This document shows positions 5,349 through 9,152 of a DNA stretch of 9,152 nucleotides, one piece after another. The notes under the pieces were generated by a model, which did not search any database, had not been told where the DNA came from, and saw only the letters and a program-made list of their open reading frames with translations. The stretch is from Oscillospiraceae bacterium (GTDB taxonomy: Bacteria > Bacillota > Clostridia > Oscillospirales > Acutalibacteraceae). Every line of letters begins with the position of its first letter. The first letter of the stretch is position 1. Location: positions 1 through 9,152 of the forward strand of contig JAITBA010000029.1 in assembly GCA_031283835.1 (NCBI GenBank), written 5' to 3'. Made by a program: the position numbers and the translations under genes.

Positions 5349-6371
5349 ATGAAGCAAGCAGACCTTGCGGCCCTGCCGCAGTTGGCGCAGGATTTTTTGG
5401 CGGGGCTGGCACGGCAAAACCGCGCCGACCACACAATCCTGGAATACGCCAGCGATTTGCGGCTATTTTTTCGCTATATTTTGGGCACGCGCCAGTCGCT
5501 CCCCACCGATGCGTGGGACGCGCTGGATCTGACGCAGTTGGACCGCGCGTTCTTTCAGCAGAATTCCATTCGGTTTTCGGAGCTTTCGGGCTACATCGAC
5601 TATTTGCGGCTGGAGCGAAAAAACAAGCCCGCCACCCGCGCCCGGCGGTTCATTGCCGTCAAGCGATTTTTTCGCTACCTAACGGTGCAGCGGCATATTT
5701 TGGAATACAACCCCATGGATGAGCTGGATCCCCAAAAAACGGGAAAAACGCTGCCGCTCTATCTGCCGCTTGACGACTGCGTTCTGCTGCTAAAAACCGT
5801 CGCGTTCGACCTAACCAATCCGTTTTGCAAGAGAGACTATTGCATACTTGTCCTGTTTCTTAATTGCGGCATGCGCCTTAGCGAGTTGTGCGGGCTCAAC
5901 TTGAGCGATATACGCAGCGACGACACCATGCGCATCTGTGGCAAGGGCAACAAAGAGCGCACGGTGTATTTGAACGAGGCATGCCTGGCCGCGCTGCGGC
6001 GTTACCTAAGCGTGCGGCCGCAAGACGGGGTCAGGCGCGAAGACCGCGACGCGGTGTTCATCAGCCGCAACAAGCGCCGGCTCAACCAGCGCTCGGTGGA
6101 ACTGATGCTGGAAAAATATCTGAAGGCGTGCGGGCTTGATGGCAAGGGCTACACGGTGCACAAGCTTCGGCACACGGCGGCCACGCTCATGTATCAGAAC
6201 GATGTGGACGTGCTGCAGCTCAAAGAAATCCTTGGGCACGAAAACCTTTCAACCACGCAGATCTATACCCATGTGCTGAACTCGCAACTGCAAGAAGCCG
6301 TGCGCAAAAACCCGTTGTCTCACGTGCGAGCCGAAAATTTAAATTTGCCCCCGGCAAACGAAGAAGACTAG
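5349..6371 (+). CDS. Tyrosine recombinase, XerC/XerD type
   Basis: A 340-residue integrase-fold protein. The N-terminal SAM-like DNA-binding domain covers about residues 10-110 (LAQDFLAGLARQN.., ..YASDLRLFFRY). The catalytic domain has R176 in GMRLSEL, K199 in the GKGNKER hairpin, H271 and R274 in HKLRH, H297 in LGHENLS and nucleophile Y306 in IYTH: a complete R-K-H-R-H-Y set. It should cut and rejoin DNA strands, most likely as a chromosomal Xer resolving dimers at dif. The frame opens at 5256, but AAAGGA at 5337-5342 points to the ATG at 5349; the ATG at 5343 would touch the ribosome binding site. Neighbouring spoIIM-like and dacF-like genes suggest the XerD/RipX orthologue, though a length of 340 (usual Xer about 300) and the adjacent repeats leave room for a mobile-element integrase. 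A C-terminal polar tail of about 15 residues extends past the usual end. Confidence 0.9.
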   Translation: MKQADLAALPQLAQDFLAGLARQNRADHTILEYASDLRLFFRYILGTRQSLPTDAWDALDLTQLDRAFFQQNSIRFSELSGYIDYLRLERKNKPATRARRFIAVKRFFRYLTVQRHILEYNPMDELDPQKTGKTLPLYLPLDDCVLLLKTVAFDLTNPFCKRDYCILVLFLNCGMRLSELCGLNLSDIRSDDTMRICGKGNKERTVYLNEACLAALRRYLSVRPQDGVRREDRDAVFISRNKRRLNQRSVELMLEKYLKACGLDGKGYTVHKLRHTAATLMYQNDVDVLQLKEILGHENLSTTQIYTHVLNSQLQEAVRKNPLSHVRAENLNLPPANEED

Positions 6372-6375
6372 TCGC

Positions 6376-7065
6376 CTAGATCTGGAATACGTTATGAAAA
6401 GCCGCGAAGCACAGGGCATCAAGCACGGCGGCCAGCGCACTGCACAGCAGCGGCGCCGCGTAACGGGACACGTAGCGGCGCAGCGGGCTTTCGGCGCGTT
6501 CGAGCTTGCCTGTGACCAGGAGCAGCATGTCGCCGCTCATGCACATGCTGTCCTTGCAGGTTTCGAGCATAATCAGCACCGAAACCAACACCGCCGGATA
6601 GAGCACCAGCATGCTGTAGCCCACGCCGGAGGCGCTGTAGTGCAGGTAGAGCCAGCCGCTCACCACGCCAACGCCCAGGCCCCGCAGCACCGGCAGCAGC
6701 AGCAAAAACGGCAGCCCCGCCGCACAAAGTCCCAGCAAAAACGAAGCCGACAAAAACAAAAAATCCGTTCCAAAGTAGCGCAACGCACTGGCAAACAGGC
6801 GCAGTTCGGCACGCTCAAGCCGCTGGGCGCGCAGCATATCGGTCAGGCGGGTCTGCCAGCCGTCGGTGCCGCTGCCGGCGGTTTTGGCCCCCAAAAACAG
6901 CCCCAGGGCAAACAGCCCCAGCAGCACAAGCTTTTGCCAGCTGTGCGCAAGGGTTTCGGCCCAGCGGCTATTTTTTTTGCCGCCGCCGGGTAGGCGAGAG
7001 GGGTTCCGCCAACCCAAGCGTCGCAATAAGCTGGCAAATGTTGGAAGCGTTGTTAGCAGTTTCAT
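6376..7065 (-). CDS. spoIIM: Stage II sporulation protein M (SpoIIM)-like membrane protein
   Basis: From the ATG at 7065 the product has 229 residues and about five membrane segments (near 44-60, 100-115, 117-138, 148-168, 203-224). The block from LLGLCAAGLPFLLLLPVLRGLGVG (about 110-133) and the later ..LVSVLIMLETCKDSM resemble the conserved core of SpoIIM (DUF95), whose partners SpoIID and SpoIIP remodel septal peptidoglycan during engulfment. Size and topology fit. The frame runs upstream to a TTG at 7197 and includes an ATG at 7137, but neither has a ribosome binding site and the added residues are basic and unlike the family; the chosen ATG has AGAAAGG at a rather long spacing of about 12. 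The gene lies downstream of the dacF-like gene, same strand, with a 195-bp gap. Its TAG is 4 bp from the recombinase stop. Similarity is judged by eye, so another DUF95 protein is possible. Confidence 0.7.
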   Translation of the reverse strand: MKLLTTLPTFASLLRRLGWRNPSRLPGGGKKNSRWAETLAHSWQKLVLLGLFALGLFLGAKTAGSGTDGWQTRLTDMLRAQRLERAELRLFASALRYFGTDFLFLSASFLLGLCAAGLPFLLLLPVLRGLGVGVVSGWLYLHYSASGVGYSMLVLYPAVLVSVLIMLETCKDSMCMSGDMLLLVTGKLERAESPLRRYVSRYAAPLLCSALAAVLDALCFAAFHNVFQI

Positions 7066-7260
7066 TTGTTTGATTGCCTTTCTTTTGCGTTCTGCATTTT
7101 TTGTTGCAAGGTTCTTGTCCGCTGCTATTCCATGCATATGCGCGGCCGGCGGGTTTAATGCCGAAAAATTTTGGCCGGCCGGTCGCGCCTTTGCCAAGGC
7201 AGACGAATCGATGAATAGTTTCGCGCGCTAAAGCAACAGAACACAGCCCCGACGCGGGTG
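7066..7260 (-). other. dacF-spoIIM intergenic region with potential secondary structure
   Basis: Two hairpins can form. GCCTT/AAGGC with a 4-nt loop sits at 7187-7200. A larger one pairs GCGCGGCCGGC (7140-7150) with GCCGGCC plus GCGC (7174-7188, 4-nt bulge) around a 23-nt loop. Neither is followed by a clean T-run on the minus strand, so I do not call a terminator. No convincing promoter was found for the spoIIM-like gene. Confidence 0.4.
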
Positions 7261-8439
7261 TTAGCCCACTAGCGTTGCCAGCAACAGCTTTAGCGCACGA
7301 AAGAGGGTTAGTTTGGGCACACTTTGCGGCGCGGTGAGCGGGTACGTGCCGAGGGTTTCGCCGTCCAAAGTAAGAACAATTTTGCCGAGGATTTGGCCGG
7401 TCTCCACAGGGGCCTCCACGTCCGGGGCCAGCTCGACGCTTTGCCGCAGCTCCTCTTCGCTGCCTTTTGGCACAAGAATGGTCATGGCCTGCGGGGCCGT
7501 CGGGGTGATATACTGGGTTTGCCCGTGGCGCACACGCACGGGCGTGAGCAGTGCGGGGGCAATCCTCGGCGTGACGGTGGCGTAGTTGGCAAAGCCCCAG
7601 TTAAGCAGGCGTTTGGCGGTTTCGAAGCGGTCGTCGCTGTTGCTGCTGCCCATCACCACGGCAATCAGATGGGTGCCGCTGCGTTTGGCGCTGGCCGAAA
7701 CACAGCAGCCCGCTTTGCTGGTGGTGCCGGTCTTCAGGCCGGTAGCGCCCTCATAGAACCGCACCAGGCGGTTGGTGTTGACCAGCAGGGTTTCGCCGCC
7801 GCGCAGGGAATCCATCCAGATGGTCGCGAACTTTATCACGCTGTTGTGCTTAAGCAATTCACGGCTCATAATCGCAATATCAAGGGCCGTGGTCAGGTGT
7901 TCGGTGGTGTCGTCGTCGAGGCCGGTGCAGTTGACAAAGTGCGTGTTTCGCATGCCCAGCTCCTTCGCGCGAGCGTTCATCTGCTGCACAAAGGCCTCTT
8001 CGCTCCCCGCAAGAAAATCGCCCAAGGCGCAGCAGGCGTCGTTGGCGCTGCCAATCACCGCGGCTTTCACAAGCTCCTCCACGGTCATGGTTTCGCCCTC
8101 TTTGAGCCAGATTTGGCTGCCCCCCTTGCCCGCCGCCGCCGCCGTTGCCGTCACAGGGTCTGCAAAACTGATTTTCCCGCTGTCGAGGGCTTCCGCCACC
8201 AGCAGCAGCGGCATAATCTTCGTGACCGACGCGGGATACAGCGGATCATTTTCGTGGTATTGCACAAGCACTTTGCCGGTGGCCGCATCCATCAACACCG
8301 CCGCTTTGGCCGCAATTTGCACCGGCGGCGTGCTTTCGCTTGTTAAAGCACTCTCCAACGCAAACACTTTCGAGCACAAAACTGCCGCAATCGCAACACC
8401 CGCCGCAATGCCCCGCACCCATTTTTTTGCCCAAAGCAT
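7261..8439 (-). CDS. dacF: D-alanyl-D-alanine carboxypeptidase (DacF/PBP5 type)
   Basis: A 392-residue S11-family penicillin-binding protein. Active-site motifs are all present at normal spacing: SVTK (S71 nucleophile, K74), SAN at 131-133, and KTGT at 236-239. A signal peptide covers about residues 1-28 with a likely cut after VFA. The PBP5-type C-terminal beta domain follows the catalytic part (about 290-370), and the last 20 residues (SVPKLTLFRALKLLLATLVG) can form the amphipathic helix that holds these enzymes to the outer face of the membrane. It removes the terminal D-Ala from peptidoglycan stem peptides. Choice of dacF over dacA/dacB rests on the nearby spoIIM-like and xer genes, as in B. 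subtilis, and is inference. The ATG at 8439 has AAAGGGG seven bases upstream. A 340-codon frame on the opposite strand is a shadow of this GC-rich gene. Confidence 0.92.
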   Translation of the reverse strand: MLWAKKWVRGIAAGVAIAAVLCSKVFALESALTSESTPPVQIAAKAAVLMDAATGKVLVQYHENDPLYPASVTKIMPLLLVAEALDSGKISFADPVTATAAAAGKGGSQIWLKEGETMTVEELVKAAVIGSANDACCALGDFLAGSEEAFVQQMNARAKELGMRNTHFVNCTGLDDDTTEHLTTALDIAIMSRELLKHNSVIKFATIWMDSLRGGETLLVNTNRLVRFYEGATGLKTGTTSKAGCCVSASAKRSGTHLIAVVMGSSNSDDRFETAKRLLNWGFANYATVTPRIAPALLTPVRVRHGQTQYITPTAPQAMTILVPKGSEEELRQSVELAPDVEAPVETGQILGKIVLTLDGETLGTYPLTAPQSVPKLTLFRALKLLLATLVG

Positions 8440-8467
8440 AACCCCACCCCTTTCATCATTCGCCTAT

Positions 8468-8496
8468 TTTTATGCCAACGCCCATCATTTTATTAC
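8468..8496 (-). promoter_or_regulatory. Candidate dacF promoter, possibly sporulation sigma
   Basis: Reading the minus strand, GTAATA (8496-8491) is followed after 16 bp by CATAAAA (8474-8468), about 29 bp before the start codon. CATA-type -10 and nTA-type -35 elements are common to sigma-F/sigma-G and sigma-E promoters, and B. subtilis dacF is forespore-expressed. The match is partial and judged by eye only. Confidence 0.3.
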
Positions 8497-8515
8497 GAAT
8501 TTTTTGGCGCCCCCC

Positions 8516-8544
8516 TTGCGCAATGGCCGCAAACCATGTATAAT
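8516..8544 (+). promoter_or_regulatory. Sigma-A-type promoter of the mtaB-like gene
   Basis: TTGCGC (8516-8521) and a perfect TATAAT (8539-8544) are separated by exactly 17 bp. Transcription would begin near 8551, leaving a leader of about 25 nt that contains the AAAGGAG ribosome binding site at 8563-8569. Confidence 0.75.
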
Positions 8545-8575
8545 TAGAAGAATAGAGGAAGGAAAGGAGCGGCGG

Positions 8576-9152
8576 ATGACGGCGGCATTTTTTACTCTGG
8601 GGTGCAAAGTGAACCGAGTGGACAGCGACACGCTGCGCGGAAAGCTGGAAGCATCGGGCTTTTTGACGGTTGCGCCGGAAGACGGACCCGACGTGTTGGT
8701 ACTAAATTCTTGCGCGGTGACGGCCGAAAGCGAGCGCAAAACCCGGCAGAAGCTACGGCACTTTCGCGCGTCAAACCGCGATGCTATTCTGGTGCTCACC
8801 GGCTGCGCGGTGCAGGTGAACGACCAAGCGGCCGCGGCTTATCCCGAGGCGGATATTCTGTTGGGGCACCGGGACGCGGGCGATTTAGCAGAGTGCATTG
8901 ATGAATTTTTGCGCACACACCAGCCCGTTGTGCGCGTTACACCGCATGCGCGCAACGAATCGCTAACCGAAACTTTGCCGCGCGAAAGCGGCTCACGCAC
9001 CCGCGCAAACCTAAAAATCGAAGACGGCTGCGACCGCTGGTGCAGCTACTGCATCATTCCCCGGGCGCGCGGCGGTGTGCGCTCCAAGCCGTTGCAACAG
9101 GTGCACGCAGAGCTTGCACAGCTTGATAAACAAGGCTTTTGCGAGGTTGTGC
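8576..9152 (+). CDS. mtaB: tRNA methylthiotransferase, MtaB/MiaB family (3' end outside window)
   Basis: The first 192 residues are present and the frame is open at the right edge. The N-terminal UPF0004 domain opens with FFTLGCKVN and has the three cluster-binding cysteines C10, C46 (LNSCAVT) and C77 (LTGCAVQ). The radical-SAM motif CDRWCSYCIIPRARG follows, with C152, C156 and C159. These enzymes use two 4Fe-4S clusters to add a methylthio group to a tRNA base. TLGCKVN and NSCAVTAESERKTRQ favour MtaB, which converts t6A37 to ms2t6A37 in ANN-decoding tRNAs, over MiaB or RimO. The ATG at 8576 is fixed by AAAGGAG six bases upstream and by the motif at its usual distance from the N-terminus. The family's radical-SAM core and TRAM domain would lie beyond the window. 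The gene is divergent from dacF, with its own promoter. Confidence 0.9.
   Translation, partial: MTAAFFTLGCKVNRVDSDTLRGKLEASGFLTVAPEDGPDVLVLNSCAVTAESERKTRQKLRHFRASNRDAILVLTGCAVQVNDQAAAAYPEADILLGHRDAGDLAECIDEFLRTHQPVVRVTPHARNESLTETLPRESGSRTRANLKIEDGCDRWCSYCIIPRARGGVRSKPLQQVHAELAQLDKQGFCEVV

Noticed and set aside
6394..6993. A 199-codon plus-strand frame opposite the spoIIM-like gene
   Set aside because: Low-complexity Q, H, R and A composition and antisense to a membrane protein with a believable core.
7324..8346. A 340-codon plus-strand frame opposite the dacF-like gene
   Set aside because: It is antisense to a clear S11 carboxypeptidase, is rich in H, G, Q and A, shows no family motif, and is the usual shadow of a GC-rich gene.

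Overview
The window reads as chromosomal DNA of a fairly GC-rich, endospore-forming member of the Clostridia. The evidence is three sporulation-associated genes (a CwlD-type cortex amidase, a SpoIIM-like membrane protein, a DacF-type D,D-carboxypeptidase), Firmicutes-style strong AGGAGG-type ribosome binding sites, and a clean TTGCGC-17-TATAAT promoter. An Oscillospirales/Ruminococcaceae-like host is my inference from composition and style; no marker gene proves it.

Layout, left to right. (1) 5-748 (+): a VanZ-family membrane protein, possibly extending left of the window. (2) 1517-784 (-): two half-size TauE/SafE-type permease genes overlapping by 4 bp. (3) 1615-3749 (+): cwlD-like amidase followed by the DNA repair ATPase gene radA, probably one transcription unit; the last 72 bp of radA are tandemly duplicated and followed by a likely terminator. 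(4) 4473-3844 (-): a YcaC-like isochorismatase-family hydrolase. (5) about 4474-5342: an 870-bp gene-free, repeat-rich stretch with a 190-bp direct repeat in two copies (about 97% identical over the core), a 62-bp tandem repeat, an inverted repeat and a run of degenerate 23-bp repeats. (6) 5349-6371 (+): a XerC/XerD-type tyrosine recombinase with a complete catalytic set. (7) 8439-6376 (-): dacF-like carboxypeptidase gene, then a SpoIIM-like gene downstream in the same direction, ending 4 bp from the recombinase stop. (8) 8576-9152 (+): the 5' part of an mtaB-type tRNA methylthiotransferase gene, cut by the window end.

How the genes relate. CwlD (muramic-lactam formation in cortex), DacF (peptide trimming in spore peptidoglycan) and SpoIIM (septal peptidoglycan remodelling during engulfment) all act on peptidoglycan during sporulation. 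The xer-spoIIM-dacF neighbourhood recalls the Bacillus subtilis spoIIM-fur-ripX(xerD)-drm-pupG-dacF region, here compacted and with the recombinase inverted. RadA, Xer and MtaB are housekeeping functions (recombinational repair, chromosome dimer resolution, tRNA modification).

I see no convincing new multi-gene system (no CRISPR, defence island, phage or biosynthetic cluster). The most unusual items are the repeat-rich gap before the recombinase and the duplicated radA tail.
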